This document shows positions 1 to 7,084 of a DNA stretch of 14,938 bases, piece after piece. The stretch lies in assembly GCA_025933895.1 (NCBI GenBank), contig JAICZB010000029.1, positions 1-14,938 on the forward strand, read 5' to 3'. The notes under the pieces are model-generated. The model searched no databases. It was not told the origin of the DNA and saw only the letters and a list, made by a program, of their open reading frames with translations. Every line of letters starts with the position of its first letter. Within the stretch, counting starts at the first letter, position 1. A program made the translations under genes and the position numbers. Source of the DNA: Thermoleophilia bacterium. GTDB taxonomy: Bacteria; Actinomycetota; Thermoleophilia; Gaiellales; Gaiellaceae.

Positions 1-623
<623 letters not shown>

Positions 624-662
624 GTTGTGCTGTGCCTCCTATGGTGAGAAAATCTAAGCCTG

Positions 663-671
663 TTTATAGCA
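663..671 (-). promoter_or_regulatory. Candidate extended -10 promoter of dnaK
   Basis: On the minus strand this reads TGC-TATAAA, an extended -10 hexamer, about 40 nt before the dnaK ATG. It leaves a short leader containing AGGAGG. No convincing -35 is visible 16-18 bp further upstream. The hexamer sits inside the imperfect palindrome CCTG-CTATAAA-CAGG (659-673). This is inference from sequence only. Confidence 0.45.
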
Positions 672-704
672 GGTATCTGCGCGAGAGCGCGACGGGTCCG
701 GACG

Positions 705-721
705 ACCGGTAGCAGCTACCG
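705..721. repeat. Left hairpin of the transposase unit (REP-like inverted repeat)
   Basis: ACCGGTAGCAGCTACC at 705-720 is the exact reverse complement of 1342-1357. It is itself a hairpin: arms CGGTAGC and GCTACCG (707-713 and 715-721) around a single A. After a 4-nt spacer, CGGAA (725-729) also matches the other end in inverted orientation. It lies 11 nt beyond the stop codon of the transposase gene. Short hairpins carrying a GTAG tetranucleotide and flanking the gene in inverted orientation are the hallmark of REP elements mobilised by RayT enzymes. Confidence 0.8.
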
Positions 722-732
722 ATACGGAACTG

Positions 733-1278
733 TTACGACCTCTCAACCGAGGCTCGAAGCAGCGCCCGCGGATCCGACCAGGGTCGAGCACAAGCGGCGA
801 GCAGAGGAGCCGGGTCGACGAACGAGGACAGCTCGCCGATCCCGACCGTGCCGGCGTAACTGCTCCACGCCCAATCAGCGGGAGCCGAGCACAGGCCCGC
901 CTCCATTGGGTTTCTCGCGACGTAGCGGAACCGCTCGAGAAGGTCTCCTCCGTCGTCGATGCGCCGCGATCCATACCGCTGAAACTGAACGTGACCGCGC
1001 AAACCGTGTCGCCGATTGTGATGTCGAGCGTAAGACAGGTTCAAGGAGTGCATGGCCGTAGGAAGCACGCCGTCGCTAACTCCGACGATGAGGTGATAGT
1101 GGCTCGTCATCAGGCAGTAGGAGATGCATGTCCACCCCGTCTTCGACGTAACTCGTGCAAGGTGACGGAGGAACTCGATGCGGTCCACGTCGTCGCGGAA
1201 AAGGTGCGGCACTGCCCACACGCAGTGCGTGTAGATGTGAAAGATCCCGGCAAACGCGTCTCGATGGACGTACGGCAT
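733..1278 (-). CDS. REP-associated tyrosine transposase (RayT), Y1/HUH family
   Basis: 181-residue single-domain transposase of the IS200/TnpA-REP superfamily, which cuts and rejoins single-stranded DNA at hairpins through a catalytic tyrosine. Visible motifs: the metal-binding HUH triad as SHYHLIV (H60, H62), a likely catalytic tyrosine Y83 in SYARHHNRRHG followed by GHVQFQRYGSRR, and the family's C-terminal RYVARNPMEAGL and DWAWSSY blocks. The length is normal for RayT (about 150-220). The reading frame is intact with no stop or frameshift, so the enzyme may be active. The ATG at 1278 has no strong Shine-Dalgarno. The protein is rich in Arg, His and Cys and less alanine-rich than its neighbours, consistent with transfer. 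Matching hairpins lie on both sides. Confidence 0.9.
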   Translation of the reverse strand: MPYVHRDAFAGIFHIYTHCVWAVPHLFRDDVDRIEFLRHLARVTSKTGWTCISYCLMTSHYHLIVGVSDGVLPTAMHSLNLSYARHHNRRHGLRGHVQFQRYGSRRIDDGGDLLERFRYVARNPMEAGLCSAPADWAWSSYAGTVGIGELSSFVDPAPLLAACARPWSDPRALLRASVERS

Positions 1279-1341
1279 CTGCGAGCAACGTGCCGCAGGA
1301 CTCGCGACGTCCGGGTCGCAACTTCGTGACGCTTCCGCGAA

Positions 1342-1357
1342 GGTAGCTGCTACCGGT
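1342..1357. repeat. Right hairpin of the transposase unit (REP-like inverted repeat)
   Basis: GGTAGCTGCTACCGGT is the exact inverted copy of 705-720. Its own arms GGTAGC and GCTACC flank a single T. The inverted match continues as TTCCG (1333-1337) after a 4-nt spacer. It ends 2 bp before the complement of the EamA stop codon (1360-1362), so it could also serve as a transcript end for that gene. Confidence 0.8.
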
Positions 1358-1359
1358 CT

Positions 1360-2208
1360 TCAGCGGTAGGCGCCGATCAGCGCGCCGCCGGCGACTATCA
1401 GTCCCGCGCCGAAGAGGAGGCGCCTTCCGACCAGCTCGGACTCGCGGAGGAGCAACGCCGAGAGCGCGACGCCGACGAGCGACTCGATGGCGACGAGCGG
1501 CGCCACGACGGTGACGCGCCCGCGGTAGTACGCCTCGAAGAGGGAGACGTAGGAGGCGCCGAAGAGCAGGCCGGCGGGCACGAAGCGGAGCCAGCGCCGC
1601 CCGATCCACTCGCGCGCCCAGATCGCGATCAGCACCGTGCCGCTGAGCAGCGCGGCGGTGGCGGCGACGCCCGGCGGCACGGCCGTCTTGCCGACGGCGA
1701 GATGGCGGACGAGGTTGTCGCGGATCGCGAAGAGCGTCGCGCCGGCGAACGCGTAGGCGAGGCCGAGCCGGTTGAGGTGGGCCGGGCGGTCGCGCTCGCG
1801 GGCGAGCTCCACTCCTCCGGCCACGACGAGCACCGCGCCGGCGATGAGCGGCGCGCTCGCCGGCTCGCCGAGGACGACGAGCGCGATCGTCACCGAGACG
1901 AGCGGCGCGGTGCCGAAGACCATCGACACGCGCGAGGAGCCCGACTCGCGGATCGCGACCGTGACGAGGATCTGCGCCGCACCGGGCGAGAGGAGGCCCG
2001 CCAGGAGGAACGGCCAGGCGGCCGAGACGTGCACGCCGCGCGCCGGCGACTCAGCAGCGGCAGCGACGAGGGCGACCACGAGCGCGGTACCTGCGGTGGC
2101 AATCGTCCCCAGCGCGACGTCGGGATCGCGGTCCAGCGCGATCCGCAACGCCACGCTCATCGCGCCGAAGAGGAGCGCCGATGCGAGCGCGAGCCCGACG
2201 GCGGCTAT
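1360..2208 (-). CDS. EamA/DMT-family permease, probably with an ATA start
   Basis: Inner-membrane transporter of the drug/metabolite transporter superfamily; substrate not predictable. Two EamA repeats are visible, each of about five hydrophobic segments. The first ends near VVLGEPASAPLIAGAVLVVAGGVE and the second near SALLLRESELVGRRLLFG with a terminal LIVAGGALIGAYR. The first ATG in frame is at 2160, but it cuts transmembrane helix 1 in half: the codons upstream read AAVGLALASALLFGA before MSVALRIAL, a typical EamA helix 1. Between the upstream in-frame stop (2422-2424) and 2160 there is no ATG, GTG or TTG. At 2208-2206 there is an ATA that overlaps the TAG of the preceding yczE-like gene as ATAG, 4 nt after GGAGG (2217-2213). 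I therefore place the start there (282 residues). The alternative is 266 residues from 2160, which has no Shine-Dalgarno, or a start codon lost by mutation. Confidence 0.85.
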   Translation of the reverse strand: MAAVGLALASALLFGAMSVALRIALDRDPDVALGTIATAGTALVVALVAAAAESPARGVHVSAAWPFLLAGLLSPGAAQILVTVAIRESGSSRVSMVFGTAPLVSVTIALVVLGEPASAPLIAGAVLVVAGGVELARERDRPAHLNRLGLAYAFAGATLFAIRDNLVRHLAVGKTAVPPGVAATAALLSGTVLIAIWAREWIGRRWLRFVPAGLLFGASYVSLFEAYYRGRVTVVAPLVAIESLVGVALSALLLRESELVGRRLLFGAGLIVAGGALIGAYR

Positions 2209-2807
2209 ACGGCCTCCAGCGCGTGCTCCGGCGTCGGCCTGCCGCGTGCGAAAAGCGGGATGAACACGTGCGCGAGCGGGCCGATCGACAGCGCGTAGAG
2301 GACCGTGCCGACCCCGACCGTGCCTCCGAGGAGCCAGCCGGTCACGAGCACCGTCACCTCGAGCCCGGTGCGAACGACGCGGATCGAGTGCCCGCGGGCA
2401 GCCAGGCCTGTCATCAGGCCGTCACGCGGCCCGGGCCCGAGTCCCGCGCCGATGTAGGCGCCGGTCGCGACGCCGTTCAGGAAGACACCGGTGACGAGGC
2501 ACGCGACCCGCACCGCCATCGCGTGCGGCGCGTGCACGTGCCCGAGCACGACATCCATCGTCGCCCCGACGAGGACGACGTTGCTCACCGTCCCGATCCC
2601 CGGCCGCTGCCGCAGCGGGATCCAGAGCAAGAGGACGGCGACGCCGACGAGGATCGCCCACGTCCCGATCGCGAACGGCGTGTGCCGCGCCAGCCCCTGG
2701 TGGAAGACGTCCCAGGGATCGAGCCCGAGACCCGCGAGAACGAGCAGCGAGGAGCTGATCCCGTACAGGACGAGACCGCCGTAGAGTTGAGCGAGACGCA
2801 GGCGCAC
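2205..2807 (-). CDS. YczE/YitT-like integral membrane protein
   Basis: About 200 residues and five to six membrane segments (roughly 6-28, 44-64, 72-90, 98-120, 147-186). It resembles the YczE/YyaS family: the signature GLGLDPWDVFHQGLA follows the first helix, then RPGIGTVSNV, the GAYIGAGLGPGPRDGL loop, and VGVGTVLYALSIGPLAH. The molecular function of the family is not established; YczE in Bacillus affects surfactin production and is suspected to be a transporter or regulator. The frame is open to a GTG at 2837, but I prefer the GTG at 2807. It lies exactly 6 nt after TACGTT on this strand, as at several other leaderless genes here, and gives MRLRLAQLYGG, a typical family N-terminus. A CTG at 2801 with GAGGAG upstream is a less likely alternative. 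The 3' end overlaps the EamA gene. Confidence 0.87.
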   Translation of the reverse strand: MRLRLAQLYGGLVLYGISSSLLVLAGLGLDPWDVFHQGLARHTPFAIGTWAILVGVAVLLLWIPLRQRPGIGTVSNVVLVGATMDVVLGHVHAPHAMAVRVACLVTGVFLNGVATGAYIGAGLGPGPRDGLMTGLAARGHSIRVVRTGLEVTVLVTGWLLGGTVGVGTVLYALSIGPLAHVFIPLFARGRPTPEHALEAV

Positions 2808-2813
2808 TCCTCG

Positions 2814-2823
2814 AACGTACACT
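2814..2823. promoter_or_regulatory. Overlapping divergent -10 elements for pepT and the yczE-like gene
   Basis: Rightward TACACT (2818-2823) is 6 nt before the pepT ATG. Leftward TACGTT (2819 down to 2814) is 6 nt before the GTG at 2807. The two hexamers share the TA at 2818-2819. Neither gene has a well-placed Shine-Dalgarno before its chosen start, so both transcripts probably begin at or next to the start codon. No good -35 is visible. Inference from spacing. Confidence 0.5.
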
Positions 2824-2829
2824 CGCGCG

Positions 2830-4083
2830 ATGTCCACGGAGACGACGCTCGCCGCCCGGCTCGCGGAGGACGCGGCGGAGCGATTCCTCCGCTACGTCCG
2901 CTTCGACACTCAGTCCGACGAGGAATCGGACACGTACCCGAGCACGGACGGGCAGCTCGTGCTGCTGCGCCTCCTCCGCGAGGAGCTCCAGCAGGCGGGG
3001 CTCGCCGACGCGGCGATCGACGAGCACGGGTACGTGACGGCGACCCTTCCGGCGACCGTGGAGGACGCGGCGCCGACGATCGCGCTGTTCGCGCACGTCG
3101 ACACGGCCCGTGAGGTGAGCGGCGCCAACGTCTCCCCGCAGCGTCTCCGCTACGACGGCGGCGAGATCCAGCTCGGCGACTCCGGTCAGGCGATCCGACC
3201 CGAGCAGTCGCCGGAGCTCGCGAACCACGTCGGACACGAGCTGATCACGACCGACGGGACGACGCTGCTCGGGGCCGACGACAAGGCCGGGATCGCCGAG
3301 ATCATGGCCGCGGTCGCGTACCTCGCCACGCAGCCGGAGATCCCGCACGGCCCGGTCAAGGTCGCGTTCAACCCGGACGAGGAGATCGGCCGCGGCGTCG
3401 TCCACTTCCCCGTCGACACCTTCGGCGCCGCGCTCGCCTACACCGTCGACGGCTCGACGGCCGGCGAGCTGCAGGCGGAGACGTTCTCCGGCGCGCAGGT
3501 GCGTATGCGCATCCACGGCCGCTCGATCCATCCCGGCTGGGCGAAGGGAGAGCTCGTGAACGCGATCAAGCTGGCAGGCGAGATCCTCGGCCGGCTCCCG
3601 GACGACGGCCGCTCGCCCGAGACGACGGAGGGACGCGAGGGATACGTCCACCCGGTGTTTCTCGAGGGCGACTCGTCGGAGGTCGAGCTGCGCTTCATCG
3701 CCCGCGATTTCGAGAACGATCGCCTCGCCGAGCACGTCGCCTTTCTGCGCGGGCTCGCGGAGGAGGTCGCGGCCGCCGAGCCGCGCTGCTCGATCGAGGT
3801 GGAGGACCGCATCCAGTACCTGAACACGCGCGACGGGCTCGACCAGCATCCCGAGATCATCGCGAACCTCGAGGAGGCGATCCGCCGCGTCGGCCTCGAG
3901 CCGAAACAGACCGCGATCCGCGGAGGCACCGACGGGTCGGCGCTCACGGAGATGGGCCTGCCGACGGCGAACATCTTCACCGGCGGCCACGACGCGCACA
4001 GCGAGCGCGAGTGGATCTGTATCGAGGACATGGGCCTCGCCGCTGCGACGCTCGTCGAGCTGGCGAAGGTCTGGGCGGAGTGA
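2830..4083 (+). CDS. pepT: Tripeptide aminopeptidase PepT (M20B)
   Basis: Cytosolic di-zinc exopeptidase that removes the N-terminal residue from tripeptides. The 417 residues match the usual family length of about 410. Catalytic and metal residues are all visible: FAHVDTA (H89, D91), GADDKAG (bridging D150), NPDEEIG (E184 general base, E185), VDGS (D207), IRGGTDGSAL near residue 365, and the last metal histidine in GGHDAHSEREW (387-397). The lid/dimerisation domain lies roughly between residues 212 and 325. The ATG at 2830 lacks a Shine-Dalgarno but follows TACACT by 6 nt, so a leaderless mRNA is likely. It is divergent from the yczE-like gene and ends at a strong hairpin whose stem includes the last base of its stop codon. 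Confidence 0.96.
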   Translation: MSTETTLAARLAEDAAERFLRYVRFDTQSDEESDTYPSTDGQLVLLRLLREELQQAGLADAAIDEHGYVTATLPATVEDAAPTIALFAHVDTAREVSGANVSPQRLRYDGGEIQLGDSGQAIRPEQSPELANHVGHELITTDGTTLLGADDKAGIAEIMAAVAYLATQPEIPHGPVKVAFNPDEEIGRGVVHFPVDTFGAALAYTVDGSTAGELQAETFSGAQVRMRIHGRSIHPGWAKGELVNAIKLAGEILGRLPDDGRSPETTEGREGYVHPVFLEGDSSEVELRFIARDFENDRLAEHVAFLRGLAEEVAAAEPRCSIEVEDRIQYLNTRDGLDQHPEIIANLEEAIRRVGLEPKQTAIRGGTDGSALTEMGLPTANIFTGGHDAHSEREWICIEDMGLAAATLVELAKVWAE

Positions 4084-4108
4084 GGGGAGCGGCACGCGCC
4101 GCTCCCCT
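4083..4108. terminator. Hairpin terminator between convergent genes
   Basis: Perfect 11-bp stem: AGGGGAGCGGC (4083-4093), loop ACGC, and GCCGCTCCCCT (4098-4108). It fills the short gap between the pepT stop and the stop of the leftward PRC-barrel gene, so it can serve both directions. There is no T-run on either side, so it would be a U-poor terminator, common in GC-rich actinobacteria. Confidence 0.75.
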
Positions 4109-4114
4109 CTGCCG

Positions 4115-4504
4115 TCAGCGCCGGTCGACCGGCGCCATGCTCGGAGCCACCATCCCGGGTGCCATCAGGAACGGCCCGTAGTACCCGCCGACCCGCTCGC
4201 GGTACGCGTCGTCGAATCCCTGGTACTCCGGTGCGTCCTTGATCTGGCCCTTCGTGAGGGTGAGGTGCACCGTCTTGCCATCGTGGTCGACGCGCTCGAT
4301 CGCGGCGGCCGGGATCAGCGCGTGCTTCCCGAAGCCGAGGTTCGCCAGGGATGAGGTGTCGACGACGAGATAGCCGGCGCCCGCCTCGTAGCTCGCCTCG
4401 TCGATCTTGCCGAACGAGCCGTCGGCCGCCTCGACGGAGTAGCCGACGACGTCCCGATCGGCGAAGCCCGGATCGTGGAACGTCCAGAGCTCGATAGTGG
4501 TCAT
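4115..4504 (-). CDS. PRC-barrel domain protein
   Basis: 129 residues. A PRC-barrel-like beta fold is suggested by DVVGYSVEAADGSFGKIDEA (residues 18-37), GYLVVDTSS (44-52), GKHALIPAAAIERVD (59-73) and KTVHLTLTKGQIKDAP (77-92). A glycine-, proline- and methionine-rich tail follows (107-129). PRC-barrels occur in RimM, the photosynthetic reaction centre H subunit and many small stand-alone actinobacterial proteins, often stress-related; no precise role can be given. There is no signal peptide. The ATG at 4504 is preceded by AAAGGAA at a suitable distance. The frame stays open far upstream inside moaA on the opposite strand, but that extension has shadow-type composition. Divergent from moaA. Confidence 0.85.
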   Translation of the reverse strand: MTTIELWTFHDPGFADRDVVGYSVEAADGSFGKIDEASYEAGAGYLVVDTSSLANLGFGKHALIPAAAIERVDHDGKTVHLTLTKGQIKDAPEYQGFDDAYRERVGGYYGPFLMAPGMVAPSMAPVDRR

Positions 4505-4567
4505 CTCCGATTCCTTTCGTTGCTTCCGTTTCGGGTTGCCGGAGGTCCCAGGTCTCAAACCGCCGGG

Positions 4568-4573
4568 TACGCT
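4568..4573 (+). promoter_or_regulatory. Candidate leaderless -10 element of moaA
   Basis: TACGCT ends 6 nt before the GTG at 4580 (spacer GGACGG). No Shine-Dalgarno is present before the GTG. Same geometry as pepT and the PAP2 gene. Confidence 0.45.
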
Positions 4574-4579
4574 GGACGG

Positions 4580-5599
4580 GTGGAGCCGCTCCTGGACCGC
4601 CTCGGCCGCCCGCTCGAGACCCTTCGCGTCTCGATCACCGATCGTTGCAACTTCCGCTGCGTCTACTGCATGCCGAAGGAGGTCTTCGGGCGCGACTACG
4701 CGTTCCTCGAACGCCGCGAGCTGCTGTCGTTCGAGGAGATCGCCCGCGTCGTCGGGATCTTCGCCGCGCTCGGCGTGCGCACCGTGCGCCTCACGGGCGG
4801 CGAGCCGCTCGTCCGCCGCAACGTCGAGCACCTCGTGGAGCTGCTCTCGACGATCGAGACAGCCGACGGCGGCCGGCTCGAGCTGGCGCTGACGACGAAC
4901 GGCTCCGTCCTCGCCCAGAAGGCGGAAGCGCTCGCGGCCGCGGGGCTGAGCCGCGTGACCGTCAGCCTCGACTCCCTCGACGACGAGGCGTTCCGCGCCA
5001 TGAACGACGTCGACTTCCCGGTGCAGCGGGTGCTCGACGGCATCGACGCCGCGGCGGCCTCCGGCCTTCCCGTGAAGATCAACGCGGTCGTCAAGCGCGG
5101 CGCGAACGACGCCGACCTGCTCGGGCTCGCGGAGCACTTCCGCGGCAGCGGGCACGTCCTCCGCTTCATCGAGTACATGGACGTCGGCTCGACGAACGGC
5201 TGGCGACTGGAGGACGTCGTGAGCGCCGAGGAGATCGTGCGCCGCATCTCGGAGCGCTGGCCACTCGAGCCGGCGGAGGCCGAGCGGCCGGACGCCACGG
5301 CCCGCCGCTGGCGCTATCTCGACGGCGCCGGAGAGATCGGTGTTGTCGCCTCGGTCACGAAGCCTTTCTGCGGGGGCTGCTCGCGGGCCCGCATCTCGGC
5401 GGAGGGAAAGCTGTACACCTGCCTGTTCGCCGCCCGCGGGCACGATCTCCGCGCGCCGCTGCGCCTCGGCGCCTCCGACGAGGAGCTCGCCGAGCAGCTC
5501 CGCGCCGTCTGGACACGCCGGACCGACCGCTACTCCGAGCTCCGCACCGCGGAAACGGCTTCGTTGCCGAAGGTCGAGATGTCCTACATCGGCGGTTAG
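4580..5599 (+). CDS. moaA: GTP 3',8-cyclase MoaA (radical SAM)
   Basis: Catalyses the first step of molybdenum cofactor synthesis, cyclising GTP to 3',8-cyclo-GTP, which MoaC converts to cPMP. 339 residues, family-typical. The radical-SAM cluster motif is DRCNFRCVYC (C23, C27, C30), followed by the SAM-binding LTGGEPLVR and TTNGS. The C-terminal cluster that binds GTP is CGGC plus a third cysteine 13 residues on (C264, C267, C281, with LYTCLF). The chain ends in the double glycine (SYIGG) required by MoaA. A GTG at 4580 is chosen because the start MEPLLDRLGRPLETLRVSIT fits the family and follows TACGCT by 6 nt; the longer upstream frame runs into the PRC-barrel promoter region. No other moa/moe gene is adjacent, so the rest of the pathway must be elsewhere. 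Confidence 0.96.
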   Translation: MEPLLDRLGRPLETLRVSITDRCNFRCVYCMPKEVFGRDYAFLERRELLSFEEIARVVGIFAALGVRTVRLTGGEPLVRRNVEHLVELLSTIETADGGRLELALTTNGSVLAQKAEALAAAGLSRVTVSLDSLDDEAFRAMNDVDFPVQRVLDGIDAAAASGLPVKINAVVKRGANDADLLGLAEHFRGSGHVLRFIEYMDVGSTNGWRLEDVVSAEEIVRRISERWPLEPAEAERPDATARRWRYLDGAGEIGVVASVTKPFCGGCSRARISAEGKLYTCLFAARGHDLRAPLRLGASDEELAEQLRAVWTRRTDRYSELRTAETASLPKVEMSYIGG

Positions 5600-5633
5600 C
5601 CACCACCGCTGGCCCTCCTGTAACCCCACGGTT

Positions 5634-5639
5634 TAGAGT
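5634..5639 (+). promoter_or_regulatory. Candidate leaderless -10 element of the PAP2 gene
   Basis: TAGAGT ends 6 nt before the ATG at 5646 (spacer GGACGC, nearly identical to the moaA spacer). There is no Shine-Dalgarno. The gap between moaA and the PAP2 gene (5600-5645) contains no obvious terminator hairpin, so read-through from moaA is possible. Confidence 0.45.
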
Positions 5640-5645
5640 GGACGC

Positions 5646-6401
5646 ATGGAGCGGGTCGTCGCTCTGGGACGGAGGGTGCTTCCCCGCGGCTGGCGGGACT
5701 TCGGGTTCCAGCTCGTCATCTGGCTGGGGTTCTACTTCACGTACCTCGCGGTGCGGCACCTCACCGACCGCGATCCGGGCAAGGCGGTCGTCAACGGCCT
5801 GCGCGTGATCTCGTTCGAGCGCCACGTGACGCACCACCTCTTCGAGCTGACCGTGGAGCGCGTCGCCGACTCCTCCTCGTGGCTCCTGACCGCGACGGCC
5901 TGGACGTACTGGAACTCGGAGTTCACGGTGATCGGCCTGGCGCTGCTCTGGGTCTACCTCCGCAGGCACGACGGCTTCAAGCGCTTCCGCAACACGATCC
6001 TGCTCGCGAACATCGTCGGTCTCGTCGGCTTCTGGTTGATGCCGACGGCGCCGCCGTGGATGTTCCCGGACAAGGGATTCGTCGCCGGCGTCAATCATTC
6101 GAGCGCGCTGCTGCAGTCCTTCGGCAACTCGTACGCGGCGATGCCGAGCCTCCATGCGGCCGACGCGTTGATCGTCGGCTGGTTCCTAGTCGCCACCTCC
6201 CGCACGATCTGGGCCAAGGCGCTCTGGGTGCTCTGGCCGGTGTGGGTCTGGTTCTGCGTCGTCGCGACCGCGAACCACTACCTCCTCGACGTGCTCGCCG
6301 GAATCGGCGTGGCCGTCTTCGCGCTGCTCGCCACGGCGTGGCTGCCACGGCTCTTCGAACGCCTCCGGGCGGTCGGCCCGGTCATCGCAAACCTGCTATA
6401 G
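5646..6401 (+). CDS. PAP2-superfamily membrane protein (Aur1/PAP2_3-like lipid phosphatase or phosphotransferase)
   Basis: 251 residues with about six membrane helices. The active-site set of the Aur1-like branch is visible: MPTAPPW (132-138), then SYAAMPSLHAADAL with PSLH at 167-170 (H170), and ANHYLLDVLAG with the nucleophile-type H211 and partner D215. These enzymes form a phospho-histidine and either hydrolyse lipid phosphates or transfer inositol phosphate head groups at the membrane surface. It is immediately followed by a CDP-alcohol phosphotransferase and ino1. The context therefore suggests work on inositol lipids, for example dephosphorylating phosphatidylinositol phosphate. That role is inference; other PAP2 substrates such as PGP or prenyl diphosphates are possible. 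The stop TAG at 6399-6401 lies inside the inverted repeat that precedes the next gene. Confidence 0.85.
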   Translation: MERVVALGRRVLPRGWRDFGFQLVIWLGFYFTYLAVRHLTDRDPGKAVVNGLRVISFERHVTHHLFELTVERVADSSSWLLTATAWTYWNSEFTVIGLALLWVYLRRHDGFKRFRNTILLANIVGLVGFWLMPTAPPWMFPDKGFVAGVNHSSALLQSFGNSYAAMPSLHAADALIVGWFLVATSRTIWAKALWVLWPVWVWFCVVATANHYLLDVLAGIGVAVFALLATAWLPRLFERLRAVGPVIANLL

Positions 6402-6415
6402 TCGGTCATAGCAGG
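6392..6415 (+). promoter_or_regulatory. Inverted repeat over an extended -10 and the ribosome-binding site of the PI-phosphate synthase gene
   Basis: Perfect 8-bp arms CCTGCTAT (6392-6399) and ATAGCAGG (6408-6415) with an 8-nt loop. The left arm contains TGC-TATAGT (6394-6402), an extended -10. The right arm contains most of the AGGA (6413-6416) that lies 5 nt before the ATG at 6422. It could be an operator at an internal promoter or, in read-through mRNA, a hairpin hiding the ribosome-binding site. Confidence 0.45.
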
Positions 6416-6421
6416 ATTGCG

Positions 6422-7084
6422 ATGTTGGAGATGAATCAGACTCCGAAGTTCCGCCGTGTCCAGCATGGCTACACGAGTGGAGCCCGTTCATTGGCCGGCC
6501 GCTCGGTCACCAGCCTGGCGCGCACCCGCGTCACGCCGAACGTCCTCACGACGACCGGCGTCTCGCTCTGCCTCGCGGCGGCCGTCCTCGTCCCCTTCGA
6601 GAACCACGGGAAGCTCCTCTTCTTCTGGCTCTCCGCCGGCGTCTTCGTCGTCGGCTCGGTGCTCGACATCCTCGACGGCGCGCTCGCACGCGTAGGCGGC
6701 AAGTCGACCCCGTTCGGGGCGTTCATCGACTCCACGACCGACCGCGTCGGCGAGGGAGCGATGCTCGCGGCGATCGCGCTCGTATTCTCGCGTCACGGCG
6801 AGGACTGGGCCGTCGTCGTCGCGGTCGCGGCGGTGATCGGCTCGTTCCTCGTCTCGTACACGCGCGCCCGCGCCGAGGCGCTCGGGCTCAGCGGAACCGT
6901 CGGCCTGGGGTCGCGCGCCGAGCGCGTCGTCGTGATCACCGCGGGGCTCGTCTTCGCGCCCTGGGGCGGCTTGCCCTGGGCGATCGTCCTTCTCGCAGCG
7001 ACGGCCTGGCTCACGGTGGTCCAGCGCATCCTGCACGTCCGCAAGCAACTTCTTCACGGAGGCACGAATGTCGACCAACGGTAA
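6422..7084 (+). CDS. CDP-alcohol phosphatidyltransferase, probable phosphatidylinositol-phosphate synthase
   Basis: Integral membrane enzyme, 220 residues, about six helices. The complete family motif is visible with correct spacing: D82-x2-D85-G86-x2-A89-R90-x8-G99-x3-D103-x3-D107 (in DILDGALARVGG and GAFIDSTTDR). Family members transfer a phosphoalcohol from or to a CDP-activated lipid using these Asp residues and Mg2+. The overlap with ino1 (17 nt) and the SYTRARAEA stretch (145-153) point to inositol 1-phosphate as acceptor. Phosphatidylinositol phosphate would then be the product, as with mycobacterial PgsA1. Phosphatidylglycerophosphate synthase is the main alternative. The ATG at 6422 has AGGA 5 nt upstream; a second ATG at 6431 is less well placed. 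Confidence 0.88.
   Translation: MLEMNQTPKFRRVQHGYTSGARSLAGRSVTSLARTRVTPNVLTTTGVSLCLAAAVLVPFENHGKLLFFWLSAGVFVVGSVLDILDGALARVGGKSTPFGAFIDSTTDRVGEGAMLAAIALVFSRHGEDWAVVVAVAAVIGSFLVSYTRARAEALGLSGTVGLGSRAERVVVITAGLVFAPWGGLPWAIVLLAATAWLTVVQRILHVRKQLLHGGTNVDQR

Larger units (their letters stand above)
705..1357 (-). mobile_element. RayT/IS200-like transposase unit bounded by inverted hairpins ('REPtron'-like)
   Basis: A 653-bp unit made of one Y1 transposase gene (733-1278) between two inverted copies of a 16-bp hairpin sequence. The inverted match extends imperfectly to 25 bp per side through a shared CGGAA after a 4-nt spacer. The left end lies upstream of dnaK and the right end stops 2 bp short of the EamA stop codon. 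No target duplication is visible, as expected for single-strand HUH transposases. Whether the unit moves as a whole, or whether the transposase only spreads the hairpins, cannot be told from one copy. Confidence 0.7.

Noticed and set aside
624..732. HspR (HAIR) or HrcA (CIRCE) operator upstream of dnaK
   Set aside because: Neither CTTGAGT-N7-ACTCAAG nor TTAGCACTC-N9-GAGTGCTAA is present.
705..1357. CRISPR or att-site interpretation of the repeated hairpins
   Set aside because: Only two copies, inverted, flanking a transposase; no spacers, integrase or tRNA nearby.
2422..4095. 557-codon minus-strand frame opposite pepT
   Set aside because: Composition is that of a reverse shadow of a GC-rich gene (Arg/Asp/Val/Leu-rich, no recognisable domain); pepT is unmistakable on the other strand.
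4505..5629. N-terminal extension of the PRC-barrel frame into the region opposite moaA
   Set aside because: Low-information shadow of moaA; the ATG at 4504 with a good ribosome-binding site gives a normal small PRC-barrel protein.
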